64,000 bases of DNA from Corythucha ciliata (lineage: Eukaryota > Arthropoda > Insecta > Hemiptera > Tingidae), in contig CM075938.1 of NCBI GenBank assembly GCA_038030265.1, forward strand, positions 24,157,009 to 24,221,008. Direction: 5' to 3'. Under the pieces are notes generated by a model. The model searched no databases. It was not told the origin of the DNA and was given only the letters and a program-made list of their open reading frames with translations. Of the stretch, positions 1-10,358 are shown piece by piece. The first letter of the stretch is position 1, and every line of letters begins with the position of its first letter. The position numbers and the translations under genes were made by a program.

Positions 1-924
1 GTAAATTCTCCCGTAAATAACCGTAGTATACGTCTAATTTAATTTAGACTCGAGGTGAGAGAGGTGGTGCGAAATTTATAAATGTAATATTGAATCAAGT
101 CTGTTCAACTTTTTGACAATAAGAAGTTATTATTGGAAGACACTTTATAAGCTAATTTATATGTATAAAAATCGCAAAACTTGAGAAAATTTGCAAAACG
201 TGACGGCATTTTATTTTAATTGTAAGTTCTGAAATAGCGGATGTCTATTGAAATTCATTCTGAGATCAATTATATGGAATGCGCGCAGCATGAGAGCTAT
301 TATTGCAACGAGAAGACTACGTAATAAGCAAATGGAATAAATCTTACAGCCTTCGCAGAAAATGTAACAGAGGATTATAACGGTTTCACACAATCACGGT
401 CTCCTGCTTAGGCATATTATTTAATTTTTTTACATTTCCGTCCATCGGCTGCTTTAATTTAAACCTTCTCCCAAACACTAAAGCCCCTTCTACATGTCTA
501 ACCACAAAACACACACATGCGTGAGAGCATCGTGTTTTCTCATTTTATCTTTTGAGGGGCCATTGATATGAATAATTTTAACCATCAGTTACTTATCAAT
601 TTGTCCTTAAAAGAAATAGAGCGAAAGGCCAAAGAGTGGTGATTGCGAGATAAATGACCTAGGCATGAGGTGTACACTTGGGTTGTTGTTGTTGAGATCT
701 GTGGCTAATTCGCGGTCCTCGATTTTTTTTTTCAAAGATCCTGGGTATTAAGTTCATATTTTGGGGTATAGCTTGCAGTTTTGAGGTGCAGTTGGAGGTC
801 GGACGTTGAAATTTCAACCACCTAATTTCCCACGGACAGTCAACACGTTATGTTGTAAACTAATAGCTCTCAAAGGAGGGATCGATGGGCGGTATAGTGG
901 AGTTAACTTGACTCGAAGTTTTTC
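1..924. other. AT-rich stretch without recognisable gene
   Basis: Only short chance frames are present (for example 60 codons on the minus strand at 211-393), with no family resemblance and no convincing splice context. I see no tandem or inverted repeat here, so nothing can be named. Confidence 0.5.
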
Positions 925-1010
925 ACTATGGTATCGTCTCTCCACAATAATTTATTTTTCTATTTTACAGGACCGGTTTCGACCAACTCTAGGTCATTTT
1001 CAACTCCTTC
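925..1010 (-). repeat. Dispersed repeat tail (family with members at 4225 and 40042)
   Basis: The stretch holds a 'gtctctccacaa' block, an A/T-rich spacer and then a 'accggtttcgacc...aggtcatt' block. The same order of blocks recurs at 40042-40140, and in reverse complement at 4225-4320. Alternating 'cgaaaatcgatt' and 'gatgatggcctag' blocks next to an A-rich spacer are common at the ends of insect dispersed repeats. Which class of element they end is not clear from three diverged copies. Confidence 0.4.
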
Positions 1011-1111
1011 TAAAGAGATTATGAGCGGGGGAACCCATTGTCAACCGATATAAACACGAGACCACACGATTAATAAATTTTATTAATTTTATTTGTAAAA
1101 AACTTCGAATA

Positions 1112-1241
1112 GCGATTTCCATTCAACGCACTATACAAGTGTAGTGCAGCGTCGTCCTCTCAATAAACGTATGTTTCAATTCAGAGAGGACGGGTGGGAA
1201 AACTTACACCACACGAGTGTATTGCATTGAATGGAAAACGC
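1112..1241. mobile_element. Small MITE-like inverted repeat
   Basis: The left end 'gcgatttccattcaa' reads as 'gcgttttccattcaa' on the reverse complement of the right end at 1227-1241. Further in, the arms again match around 'cgtcctctc' (left) and 'gagaggacg' (right). The arms are imperfect over about 45 bp. No coding capacity and no clear target duplication are visible. Confidence 0.5.
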
Positions 1242-1298
1242 CATAAGTTGACAATGTTGATCGTGCTATCATCCACTACACGAATGGACTGGATTATA

Positions 1299-3029
1299 CA
1301 GGGTGTTTGGTAAGTCGACGGCAATAAAATGCTGGGGGTTTTCCTGGGGGGGGGGGGGACCAAAAAATTCCATGTAAATATAGGCCCGATTTCCAACCGT
1401 TTTCGAGATAATCGATATTTTAGTATTTTTAGCCATGACGTTGGTTTTATCGGATTCAGCGCTTATAAGTCGAGAACAGTTACACGTACATTAAATCTGA
1501 CGGCACTACCGAAAAGAGCAGACATTTTTCAGTAGGAATTGGTCCAGTTATCCTCGAAAGTAGTCGCACTTTTCCAGTAACCAGTCAGATTGTGGAGATT
1601 TGTACAGATTTTAGGCAGTTTAGCTGTAACTTGAATGCATGATAGCGAATCTTGAAATGCTATCCAGGTATGGCAAATTTCACAAAAACTTGCCTGATTA
1701 GTGAGGGTCAAAATACCAAACCCAGATCATCGCACCCGTTCGTAAAAGTTTGGAAAAACGAACACATTTCGAGCTAAAAGTGCTTTTTAGGGCGTTCTTT
1801 GCAATAGGCCTTTGTGAATGAATGAAAGTGAAAAATGGAATCAAGCACACTATTATTTCTCCTAAAATGATAGTGAAGCTTCTCGTAGGTCTAATCGTGG
1901 TCAGTGATGCAAAATAAAAACATTTCGTAGCGTTTATTGCACCAATTCATAACAATTAGTAAATAAAATAAAAAATAAATTACCTAAAACTTCTTTTTTT
2001 ACAATACATTTTCAAAATGTCCTCCTCTGTTCCGAAGGCAGGCCCTTGCTCTTTTTCTCGTAGCACCCACTGTCACGCGAGGAGAAATGTCGGCTCGAAG
2101 GGCCTCAAAAGCTGCTGTATTCTTTCTCCGAAGCTCCTCCTGATGCAGTAAACACGGTCTTTTACCGAACCCCAGACGTGGAAATCCATGGGCGCCATGT
2201 CCGACGATCGTAGTGGTAGTGGAAGTGAACCCCCTCGTCATATCCACATACCATAACTTCTATCCAAATGCTGGCGAAATTCGATCAATTAGGGGGGGGG
2301 GGGGGCACGATCATGTTAAGAATAAGGCTTCGACGAACATCTTCCCCCAGATTTTGCATTGAATGAGGCAAATCGTTCTGAATAAAGTTCAAATACACTA
2401 CGGGAAGTTTTTATTTTGCATCGCTGACCTTGATAAAGGCCTAAAAGAAGTTTTACTTTCATTTTAAATAAGCAGTAGTGTGTTTAATTCAATTTTTTCC
2501 CCTTCATTTCTTCGGAAAGGCCTATTGCAAAGAACACTCAAACAAGCACTTTTCGCTCGAAATGTGTTCATTTCTTCAAACTTTTACAAAGAGGTGCGAT
2601 AATCTGAGTTTGGTACTTTGATCCTCACTAATGAGGCAAGTTTTTGTGAAATTTGCCAAACCTGGAAGGTATTTCAAGATTCGCTATCGTGCAATCAAGT
2701 TACGGCTAAACTGCATAAAATCGGAACAAATCTCCACAATCTGACTGGTTACGGGAAAAGTGCTACTACTTTCGGGGATAACTGGACCAATTCCCACTGA
2801 AAAATGTCTGCTCTTTTCGGTAGTACCCTCAGAGTTAATGTACGTGTAACTGTTCTCGACGTATAAGCGCTGAATGCAATAAAACCAACGTTATGGCTAA
2901 AAATACTAAAATATCGATTATCTCGAAAACGGTTGGAAATCAGACCTATGTTTATATGGACTTTTTTGGTCCATTTTGGACCTAGATAAACCCCCCTGCA
3001 TTATTGCCGTCGACTTACCGAACACCCTG
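1299..3029. mobile_element. Foldback Tc1/mariner-type element with long inverted arms
   Basis: The element starts CAGGGTGTTTGGTAAGTCGA and ends with the near-perfect inverse, ...CGGCACACCCTG-like sequence finishing at 3029. It is flanked by TA on both sides (1297-1298 and 3030-3031), as expected for the IS630/Tc1/mariner superfamily. The two arms, about 1299-1930 and 2400-3029, are inverted copies of each other, diverged but colinear. This is why a 60-codon frame on the minus strand at 1529-1711 reappears on the plus strand at 2618-2800 with about 80% identity. The core between the arms carries a decayed transposase C-terminus on the minus strand. Long foldback arms are not normal for intact mariner elements, so this looks like a rearranged non-autonomous derivative. 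Confidence 0.8.
1995..2401 (-). pseudogene. Decayed mariner/DDE transposase C-terminal part
   Basis: Read on the minus strand, pieces in different frames line up with the C-terminal part of mariner-type DDE transposases. First comes a 'YLNFIQNDLPH' stretch near 2400-2368. Next is an 'HDRAPP' stretch matching the usual HDGAPPH box with the second catalytic Asp, beside a 14-base G run (2292-2305 on the plus strand) that shifts the frame. Last is 'RSSDMAPMDFHVWG' near 2212-2165, carrying the conserved PDLxPxDFxLWG-type box with a preserved Asp, followed by 'KDRVY'. An in-frame stop lies just before this last box. There is no intact frame, so it cannot encode an active enzyme. It sits in the loop between the inverted arms of the host element. 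Confidence 0.75.
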
Positions 3030-3049
3030 TATTATGTATTATGGTATTA

Positions 3050-3990
3050 GTCAATTCCACAAAATTGACTTTTTGTTGGCACATTTTGAAGAGTAATTTT
3101 ACAGGCCTCGCTCCTTAAAAAAAAGAAAAAAAAGTAGGTTGGGCGATTCAAAGCCTAAATTTTGAGGATTATTGGCACTCACAGAATCCAATTTCGCGGT
3201 TTCACTCACTCAAAAAAACAATGCCGGAGGATAGGTTTGACTCCCTAAAAAGCCAATTTAGCAGGTCTGACTCATACGATAATACAGTGTCTAACGGGTT
3301 TCGAACCGTCAATTCTGTGAGTTGGGCTATATCAGAGTCCATATTACGCGGATAGGTACTTACAGAATCCAATTTCACGGTTTTGGCTAATTCGAGAACT
3401 AATGATTTCGCCTTCACCTCCGTAAAAAAAAAAAACACATTTTTTTGGTTTGACTCTCTTAAAAACCAAAAGCTAATCTTGCTCATCAGGAATCTCTCTG
3501 TTACGCGGGGTTAGGTCCCGATAATAAAGGCCAACTTACGGATTTCACACGCATGTCCAGGGTGTTAGCTCATTTCCAAGTGCGATTTCGTTGATCTGGC
3601 TAATTCAAAATAAAAAAATTTCGAACGGCGAGCCCTCTCAAAATATTTTGGGGCGTTGGCTAATTAAAAAACCATGGTTTGCCCATTTTGGAGGCTCGGG
3701 TTTTGTCAATAAAGAAATTTCACGAAGTTTGGTCATTGAAACCAACATCATGGGACTGAGTAACAAAATAAACATAACATTTTATTGGCGGGTTTGGCCC
3801 CCTCGAAAAGTCAATTTCGTGGGACTAGCTCCTTTCAAGTAACAAATATCGCAAGGTCGGCCCTCTCAATACCAATTTCATGCGGGTCCGATCCCTGAAA
3901 AAACAAAATTTCGCTGGGTTGACTCATAAAACCCAATTTCTCGGGTAAAGCTCATCCAAAAAATAACATAAAATTGAAAAAAATGATTTC
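3050..3990. repeat. Degenerate ~30-bp repeat, variant 'caatttcgcgggttt'
   Basis: Units of roughly 28-34 bp follow one another. Each has an 'aaaa-ccaatttcgcgg' core, then a 'gtttggc/gactc' block and a 'ccctcaaaa' block. Units are strongly diverged from each other, so the array is old. The open frames here (94 codons at 3202-3486 minus, 83 codons at 3591-3842 plus) are products of this repetition and are not regarded as genes. Confidence 0.6.
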
Positions 3991-4224
3991 TTTTATTTTC
4001 GTTTTTTCAAGATGAATGGTGAACTATACAAGAGCAACTGAGATCCACTTGGGCTCAAAATGTAGTACATTTGGTCTACTTTCATAAGTATAATGGTGAC
4101 CTGTTTTGTGGGATGAAATTTTTAATCATTAAAATTGTAGTTGGCCATGTTGTCGTGGAGTTTTTCCCCTATTTAAAATAGTGAGGAAGTCAATATGTGT
4201 GGAATACACACAAAAACTTATTTT

Positions 4225-4320
4225 AATAATGGTCCTGATGATGGCCTAGACAGGCAGAAAATCGATTAGACCAAGACCAAGAAAGAAATAAAAACAATTA
4301 TTGTGGAGAGACAACAAAAT
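4225..4320 (+). repeat. Dispersed repeat tail, same family as 40042-40140
   Basis: Block order 'gatgatggcctagacaggc', 'gaaaatcgatt', an A-rich spacer, then 'tgtggagagacaac'. The reverse complement of this series is found at 40042-40140, and a more diverged version at 925-1010. The high similarity of short blocks with variable spacers suggests the terminal part of an old dispersed element. Confidence 0.5.
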
Positions 4321-6024
4321 ATACCACCATGGGCTTCTGAATTTTTTTAGGACGTATGCATTAAAAATTTCGAAACAAATCCGACAATTTTGAGGCTTTT
4401 CGAGCAGTCTGAAATTAGCACAGGTTTTTCGAAACTGCAAACTTGGATTTACGCTGGTGATACCTACCCTGACAACATACTAAAAATTCAGATTAACCGT
4501 TTTTTTGTTTTGTTTTTTTTTTTGTTTTTTGCGTTGTTTGCCTTTTTTTTGTGTCTAGGATGACGTTTTGAGAGGTTCGAGCTCTAAAATTAATAAAGGA
4601 GGTACCTTACATCGTTGGTATCTTGAAATGGACACACGGATTTTTTTTTTCATATCGCTTTCTTCATGAAAAGTCGTCCTCGTTCCAAAACTATAATCGG
4701 TGATTTGATACGTTGTTCTTGCCTTTTTACGAAAGAAACGCAGATGAATGTCAGTCTGCCCTTGTGCGCAACAATGTCAATGAGGCTTAAAAAACAAGGA
4801 GAGCTTTTCATTGAAAAGTATCTCAAATATTAGGGAAAAATAATATAATTATTTTATTCAAAGAAATCAAAATATGGAGAAGCTTTAGGTCTTGTAGTTT
4901 GACCTTGTTAGGCGAGCCGTTCTTCGAGTCGAGCGTATACGTAGTATGACCTTACTCAGGGGCCGGGTTTCGGTGCTTTGCTTTGAGCTGAAAGCTGAAG
5001 TTTCGCAAGAAAGCTTCTAACCAAAGAGCCCCCCCCCCCTTTAACGCCCTCTAACCAATCCCCCTCAAACAATCACCTAATAACACGACGAGGGGCGCAA
5101 AGGAATGGGGAAGAGGGATAGACACACCATCTATAAAGAATCCTTGTGATCAAGGGAAGGGCGGGGAAGAGATAGTTTGTATCTTTTATCTCATTGCCAA
5201 AGCGTGACGTCCTTCTTCTGTCTCACTCCTTTCTTACCGTTTTCCACACTGACGAGTTCCCTGGCCGGCCGGCCGCTTCTTGCAGCCTCGCTTTAAAGTC
5301 GCTTCCCCTGTCTAAACGACTTGTTCCTCGGCGGATTCCCGTTTATTTTTTTCTCTCTCTCCCCTACCTTTCACCTTCTCCGCTTCTCTTCCTACTTTCA
5401 CCAGGAATGCAGGTGCGGATGGTAACTACACCCCATGAATAAATGCCAAGTAAGCTATTTAAATAACACAAGATTGAATCAACGCAGGATATAGAGGTAG
5501 GGCCTGAGGCTGCAATTTCATCTCACACTCATGATATACTAATTACATATGGCGAATAGTCTAGGAATCTCGTTAAGTGGCCATTAATCGGCATGATGTT
5601 GATCCAAAGCAAATTCTAGGCTATCTAATCTGTCAAGCACATTATGTATTATACAAGTATGGTGATATTTGCTAATTCCATAATGGTTGAGCTAATGAGA
5701 AAAATATTTTTTTCTAACTTTTCGTATCGCCAAAGTAAATAGAAATATTTTTATGTATTCAGGTATTCAAAAGTACCTAATCCCCCCTGTTCTAGCATAA
5801 GACGTTTGAGCTATTCTATTTCTACCCCTTTTTAATGCTACGTATTCTCTTAGGGCTTCACCATACTTTGTACTTGTCTACTAGTCAGCAGGGCTGTATG
5901 GAAGGATTGAGAAGGGGAGAGAGAAAGAGAGATTTATTCGTCAATTGTCAGCACCGAAACCACGGTAAGACAAGTGTCAGTAAGGTGCGAGAGCAATAAA
6001 AAACAGTACATATATTATGTAATG
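4321..6024. other. Low-copy stretch, no gene supported
   Basis: Contains a T-rich low-complexity block (about 4498-4555), an 11-base C run (5029-5039) and AT-rich unique sequence. An 82-codon frame at 5194-5442 has a pyrimidine-biased, Leu/Pro/Ser-rich translation typical of low-complexity DNA and matches nothing I know. No promoter or splice arrangement stands out. Confidence 0.5.
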
Positions 6025-6300
6025 TAAAAACGCTGCAAATTTTACAAATGGGCTTATTATTCATGCTTGTAACCAGAGCCAGATATGGCTGGAAATTATT
6101 TGAAAATCGACACCCCACACTCCTATGATCTCAAAACCTTTGAAAACCCCCATTTCGGACCCGCTTTTGGTCCGTAAAAAACCCAGCGAGTTAGTTGATC
6201 AAGCTGATCAGATGTGAGGACCAACTAGATCCAAAATGGAGTCTATGTTCTAAAGAATGAGTTTTCGGAACAAACCTAGGGCAAGACATTCCAGAAATTG
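6025..6300 (+). repeat. Dispersed repeat, related copy inside the 7.9-kb duplication
   Basis: This segment aligns with 16690-16990 and with the duplicate at 24572-24872. Shared blocks include 'gaaaatcgacaccccacac', 'ggacccgcttttgg', 'tgatcagatg' and 'aatggagtctatgt', with substitutions and small indels between them. It has no coding capacity. It is an interspersed repeat of unknown class; its ends are not defined by target duplications that I can see. Confidence 0.65.
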
Positions 6301-6391
6301 CATCTATTAGACGTGTTAAAACTTACTACACAGGAAAAGTTTGAGGGTGGGCTGTTAAAAATTGTTTTCTGGCCGAAAGCATAGGTGTGAA

Positions 6392-6580
6392 GCCCGGTTC
6401 ACACGTATCATGTACGCTTCCCATTCGACACCGATCATGCATTGTCGGCTAACTGTGGGCCTGTGGGGATCGTTCCTAACAGGCGTTAATACCGAATAAA
6501 TGACGGCTATTACGCTTCCGATCCCACATGCATAATCGATGTCGGATCGGAAGCGTGCTTGATAGGTGTGAACCGAGCCA
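6392..6580. mobile_element. MITE with ~30-bp inverted ends (gcccggttcacac family)
   Basis: The left end 'agcccggttcacacgtatca' has the inverse 'tgataggtgtgaaccgagcc' at the right end. The match continues inward to 'acgcttcc' on the left against 'ggaagcgt' on the right, giving about 30 bp with a few mismatches. The interior is short, with no coding capacity. A related but degraded left end lies at 60734-60760. No clear target duplication remains. Confidence 0.7.
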
Positions 6581-7306
6581 TGGGCTTACGCAGTATTTCC
6601 ATTTGCGGGGCGTGGTGGGGTGGGGTGGAGTGGGGTGAGGGGCAAGGCAAAAAATATTCGCGAATTGATTGATAACGCATTCGTTCTCGTATGCATATTA
6701 TGTAATCTCCACGAAATTTCGCATATGCGGTAGTAACACTTTTTCAAATGTCGCCCCTGAAGTTACACACTCTCATATTTGAAAAAAGGAATGCCCCGAA
6801 TTCCCTGGAGATTGAAACGACTCGTTAAAAACGGTGATTGTGTCAACCTGTACTTCATTCGCTAAAAAACGCTTCATTTCGCCTTCTCGTATTTTCTTCA
6901 CCTTTCGGACTATCCGGGGAATGGTCTTAATGAAGGAAGATTGAAGATGTGCAAGGCAGGTGGAGCAGGAGTGCTACAAGGGCGGCTCTAAAATGGGGAC
7001 GGTGACAATGAGGGGAAGGGTTTTTATGCCGAAGCTGCGTGTGGAATTAAGTCTCACTTCAGGCAACTATACCGCAGTTTTTGTCCAAAAATTAATTTCC
7101 TGATATACGATGTAGAAATGCAGGCGTTTCTCCACGACATTTGCTTACAGAATGAGAACAATTCTTTTGAGTACGGAGCCGATGGACCACCCCTCACCGT
7201 GAGTGGGGGGGGGGGGTGCCGTGCACTACGCTCCCCGCCCCGTGCTCTCAATCTGACCCGGCAAATCTGCAGCGAGGACTCCCTTTTCCTGATTCATGAG
7301 TCTAAA

Positions 7307-7490
7307 GCCCGGTACACACGGTGCAAGGTTCTCGGCAATATTTCTTGGATGGAAAATTCTCCCACCAGATTCGTCGCGAGATGGTGTGCAAGTAGTGTTC
7401 AACACACAGCAGTTCTTGCTGCAAAGTGGTACTTTGCACCACTTTTCTTGCTTGTAAAGTGGTTTGGTGGTGGTGCCTCTTGATCAGCTG
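7307..7490. mobile_element. Possible MITE fragment, 'aaagcccggtacacacggtgc' end
   Basis: The first 20 bases resemble the ends of the 6392 MITE family and follow a TAA. Internally 'gcaaagtggtactttgc' is a strong small palindrome. A matching right end is not clear. A 121-codon frame (7118-7483) runs across it and over a 12-base G run, so that frame is not a believable gene. Confidence 0.35.
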
Positions 7491-7574
7491 ATGGAGTTGG
7501 CGACGTTACCTTCCCTATGCCCGGGGCCCCGCGTCTAAGGGGGCCCCGAATTTTTCAAATTTCTCTTTCCCAGC

Positions 7575-7930
7575 GTGGGAACAAAGATACTCATCGTCAT
7601 GATCAATAGCGCTCAATCATAGCTAAAATTGAAAAGTCGGGCATTCGCTGTTTCCGGGGGCAACTTCACCACTATGAACGAGACTAAGTGCTCATTCGCG
7701 GCTAGCATTAAAACCAATCGCTCATTCACAGCCAAAATAGAGAAAATGGTTTCCAACGGCCACTTAGTGGCTGACATAAAGTGCTCATTCATGTAAGAAA
7801 TTGCTAATTCGTGGCTAAAATCGAGAAAAAAAACATATTGTCGACTAAAATGAGTGAAAAGCGCTTATTGAGTAAAAACGCTCATTGGCAGATAAAGTTG
7901 AGAGAACTCCATTGACTGATAAAATTGAGA
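7575..7930. repeat. Degenerate ~30-bp repeat, variant 'cggctaaaattgag'
   Basis: Successive units carry 'gctcattcgcggctaaaa' and 'attgagaaaa' blocks at intervals of about 30-35 bp. It is the same family as the arrays at 14870, 15890, 49010 and 62160. Units have drifted strongly. Confidence 0.6.
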
Positions 7931-8134
7931 AAGCTGCTACAGCGAATAATAGCGATTTTTGGCGTGAAGCCGACCGATTTTTTGTTGGCAAAGTTCAGAT
8001 TCGGATTCAGCACCCCAAGAAACATATACATCCGTTGACAAAACTACTTCTATACGTTTGTCCCGGCCAAATCCCCTATTGACTGGACTAGTTATTTTTT
8101 CGCGGGTTTTTGAGAGCTCAATAAAATAACCGTT

Positions 8135-8330
8135 TTAACTTTTAAAAAAACTTGTTTCAGCATCTGAGATTCCCCAATCCGCACTCATCCATTTCACGAA
8201 AAGGATAATGTTGTGCAAGGACTTGCAGTAAGGAAGCTTGATTTCAGCAAACTGGACAAACACGATTTCCTTGTCAAGAAATGGACAATTTTTTTGTCCA
8301 TGGATATATTCCCAACCCAGCAGCAAAAGG
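8135..8330. repeat. Truncated copy of the TGTCGCATCC foldback family
   Basis: Blocks such as 'gtaaggaagcttgattt', 'ctggacaaacacgatttcc' and 'caagaaatggacaattttt' match the arm of the complete foldback element at 58936-59415. Only one arm and part of the loop are present here, without the terminal TGTCGCATCC sequence. Confidence 0.65.
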
Positions 8331-8344
8331 GCCTAGTCTAGCAC

Positions 8345-8810
8345 AATCACTCCCATTTTCGCAAATAAAATAATACGTTCGTGATTCAGACCCACGAAAT
8401 TGCCCTCATTTTCGAACCAATACACTGAAAATTTCACCTTTGGAGGAAATGTCGTTGGCTTTTTTTTTTTAGCCATCCCAGTGAAATTGATTACTGACGT
8501 GTGCGAGGCCCATAAAATTTGGTTTTCGAAGAATGAGCCAATCCGGCGAATTGCTTTTCATGTGGCGCCAGGGGACGTTTGGTTATTGTTTGAACCAAAA
8601 CTACGAAAACCAGTTGTGTGAGTGTCAAATCTGTGAAATATTTGGACTTCGAAAGTGCCCAACAAGCGGAAATGCTTTTTTGAACGAAGTCCCGCGAAAT
8701 TTGCTTTGGAGTCTTTTTTAGTGGGTAAAACCACAAAATGTGGATTTCGTAAGGTCCAAACCCGCGAAATTTATATCTTAAAGTGCCGAATATGCGAAAT
8801 CAGGAGTGAA
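8345..8810. repeat. Degenerate ~30-bp repeat, variant 'cgcgaaatttg'
   Basis: Repeated 'cgcgaaatttggtttt' and 'gtgccaa/gagccaa' blocks about 30 bp apart, same variant as 31270-31720 and, in the other orientation, 3050-3990. Overlapping frames of 62-81 codons on both strands (8400-8736) are explained by the repeat. Confidence 0.6.
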
Positions 8811-9800
8811 ATCCACATTATCTAGTCGTTCAACCAAGACCATTTAAACTGGTAGAAGGTGATTCAGGAATAATCCGGTCTCCTCGGTAATGAAGAATCA
8901 CGCTTATACCAGTGTAATTTTGCTTGGTGGCGAGGCGTTGATGGTAGAAACGAGGGTGGTGGTGGGGAGCTTGCCCTTCTCTGGAAAAAGCTTCGGTATA
9001 CGGTCCTACCCAATTATCGTTTTTCATTCAAGTAGACTTAACGGTAAAGATACAGAGCTGATGACAGTGACCACACTTGACAGTTTTGTTGTCTGTTGGC
9101 CCATAGTGCCGCATGCCGTGTGGTGGTTCAAGATATGTGGTGGAAAGAGGGGGACTCGTAGTCGTATTCGTAGTCGTAATATCGTATTTGACGAGAGTGA
9201 TTCGATTAGAGGTGAGGAACTCAACACTACACGAAACCCTAATACAAGCGTAAGCATCTGTAGTATGAGTGACACCCGACACGCGCCATTGCCCCCCCCC
9301 CCTTGCGGTCATTCCTGATTCAAATAGAAAAGGTAGCTAATGTCTACAAACGATTGGGATAGGGTGGGAGGGGTGACACTCGATGGTCCCGCCCCGGATG
9401 CCAAATGCTCTTGGTCCGCCACTGCCCCAGCGTAGCTTACAATTAGCTCTTTCCTATCAGATTACTATGTGCACGGCTCCATTCGTTTTTAAGGCATCTC
9501 TCCCTATCTCGCGTTTTTCCAACGCTTTATCTTACGTTACAAAAACGCAAGTGTGCACCAGCCCTAATAAGCACATGAAATATAATGTTCCGTACGTACA
9601 CTGCTCCATTTACTTCCGTTAACATCCGTCAAAGAGAAAAATTTCGCTCCGGCAGCTGGCGGTCGGAAAGAGTGCATTTCATTTTGTATATGGATACCCT
9701 AAGCCGTCCCAGAAGTAGTAATGTTGAGACCATGATTTGTTTCGTTAATGTTTGACCCTCCATCGTACTGTTTGCTGCCGGGTTTGTTTAAGCTGAACTT
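8811..9800. other. Stretch with a 142-codon frame of doubtful reality
   Basis: The second-longest open frame of the window lies at 8890-9318 on the plus strand. The translation has no recognisable domain, ends in a proline run produced by an 11-base C tract (9292-9302), and is overlapped by 83- and 94-codon frames on the other strand. Such mutual overlap is usual for chance frames in GC-richer sequence. I do not call it a gene. The remainder (9320-9800) shows nothing recognisable. Confidence 0.4.
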
Positions 9801-10323
9801 AATGGGAATCAAAGGTTACTTCAAAATGAAATCATCGTAATGTAATGCTTCTGGAATCAACTGGTGATTTCTAGTGATTTTTTTACCAGTTCAAGCCATA
9901 TTACCCCTCCCCAACCAAGTCGACCGATTTGGCCCAATGCAATACCAAACGAGGTCGTATGACTACTGATTTTTGTGCCAAAGCGCGTTCCGCTAAATTA
10001 ATTTCTTCGAGAGTTATCGTGCTAACAAGACCACACACTTACTTCCACTCCGGGAGCACCACCCCCTCCACCTTGACTTTTCAAAAAATTAAAATGGGAA
10101 TCAAAGGCTAGTCTAGCATGGAGTATACGTACCGAATATGATGCTTCTAGAATCAACTGGTGATTTTTAGTGATTTTTTGACCATTTCAAGCCCAACTTT
10201 TCCCCCGTCCACCTTGACCGATTTGGCCCAAATGCAATACCGACCGGGGTCTTATGACTACTGATTTTTGTGCCAAAGCGCGTTCCGCTAAATTGATTTC
10301 TTCGAGAGTTATCGTGCTAACAA
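9801..10323. repeat. Tandem duplication with 292-bp period
   Basis: The block 'aatgggaatcaaagg' at 9801 recurs at 10093. Downstream, 'atgcttctggaatcaactgg' and a block around 'gagagttatcgtgctaacaa' recur with the same spacing. The first unit is complete (9801-10092); the second stops matching after 'gctaacaag' near 10323. The left breakpoint of the 7.9-kb duplication (10221) falls inside the second unit, so a third partial copy of this repeat lies at the internal junction (18109-18212). Confidence 0.8.
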
Positions 10324-10341
10324 GAAAACGGCCATAATATC

Positions 10342-10358
10342 ATATATATATATATACA
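10342..10358. repeat. Short (TA)n microsatellite differing between the two copies
   Basis: The TA run here is longer than at the equivalent place in copy B near 18231, where it reads into 'cacaaag'. It is one of the length differences that distinguish the two duplicate copies. Confidence 0.7.

Noticed and set aside
7118..7483. 121-codon open frame
   Set aside because: Runs through a 12-base G tract and a MITE-like fragment; translation is low in complexity and matches nothing known.
8890..9318. 142-codon open frame on the plus strand
   Set aside because: No domain, tail encoded by a C homopolymer, and overlapped by long frames on the other strand; it behaves like chance open sequence.
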